DNA of 32,465 nt from Candidatus Gastranaerophilales bacterium (GTDB lineage: Bacteria; Cyanobacteriota; Vampirovibrionia; Gastranaerophilales; Gastranaerophilaceae). The position numbers were made by a program, and so were the translations under genes. Shown piece by piece: positions 32,465 to 32,465 of this stretch (its first letter is position 1; each line of letters opens with the position of its first letter). The stretch is from contig CALUYR010000001.1 of assembly GCA_944325045.1 (NCBI GenBank), positions 1 through 32,465 on the forward strand, given 5' to 3'. The notes below the pieces were generated by a model that worked only from the letters and a program-made list of their open reading frames with translations, made no database searches and was not told where the DNA came from.

Positions 32465-32465
32465 T

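Noticed and set aside
1-32465. CRISPR array
   Set aside because: No series of short repeats with regular unique spacers was found. The only regular repeat is the two-copy 162-bp unit at the right edge.
32102-32465. insertion sequence behind the right-edge repeats
   Set aside because: No transposase fragment, terminal inverted repeats or target-site duplication are visible. The units look like REP-type palindromic repeats.

Overview
ORGANISM. The DNA is AT-rich, uses the standard code with frequent TTG starts, and encodes a Gram-negative envelope (FtsQ, LolA-like carrier, LpxL-type acyltransferase, MMPL exporter). A short DprA-like protein (28121-28720) resembles, from memory, a family common in Cyanobacteria. 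The prepilin N-terminus at the right edge (FTLAEVLITLG type) is typical of gut bacteria of the non-photosynthetic cyanobacterial lineage (Vampirovibrionia/'Melainabacteria', Gastranaerophilales). I infer that origin. It is not proven from this window.

LAYOUT. 1-5198: tail of a GT2 glycosyltransferase, a small winged-helix protein, then a tight cell-wall/division operon murC-murB-ddl-ftsQ. 5247-6876 (minus): folK and a BaiN/YhiN-type flavoprotein. 6994-8219: a small unknown protein, then a secreted TPR-NHL protein read with malQ (minus, to 10083). 10308-18283: the most distinctive locus. It holds two acyl carrier proteins, a small membrane protein, an acyl-AMP ligase fused to a hotdog dehydratase-like domain, a thioesterase, a LolA-like protein and an MMPL exporter. 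These are followed by a phosphopantetheinyl transferase on the other strand, a SAM methyltransferase and an LpxL-like acyltransferase. This is the loading, tailoring and export half of an aryl-polyene (APE)-type pathway, but no ketosynthase, chain-length factor or ketoreductase is present. 18394-23216: secreted and envelope-associated genes of mostly unknown role (NTF2-like, coiled coil, two TPR proteins, metallophosphoesterase, MBL-fold hydrolase). 23324-26781 (mostly minus): ferritin, a 5'-truncated Xre-type regulator abutting a prepilin remnant, beta-carbonic anhydrase, Cof-type HAD phosphatase, Nudix hydrolase. 26862-31296: HEAT-like protein, DprA-like protein and, divergently, the helicase gene pcrA/uvrD. 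31373-32465 (minus): a prepilin whose reading frame runs without a stop through two in-frame 124-bp repeats (period 162 bp) to the window edge.

HOW THE GENES WORK TOGETHER. In the 10.3-18.3 kb locus the transferase would convert both carrier proteins to the holo form, the ligase would load an acid, and the dehydratase-like and thioesterase domains and the methyltransferase would modify or release it. The acyltransferase would place it on a lipid, and the LolA/MMPL pair would move the product outward. The missing elongation enzymes and a substituted acidic residue in the dehydratase-like domain mean either that the elongation genes lie elsewhere or that the product is not a classical polyene.

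REGULATION. Several genes have a -10 box exactly six bases before the ATG, which predicts leaderless mRNAs (folK, the transferase, the TPR gene at 19726, the Nudix gene). One gene (18394) has its ribosome-binding site inside a predicted hairpin.
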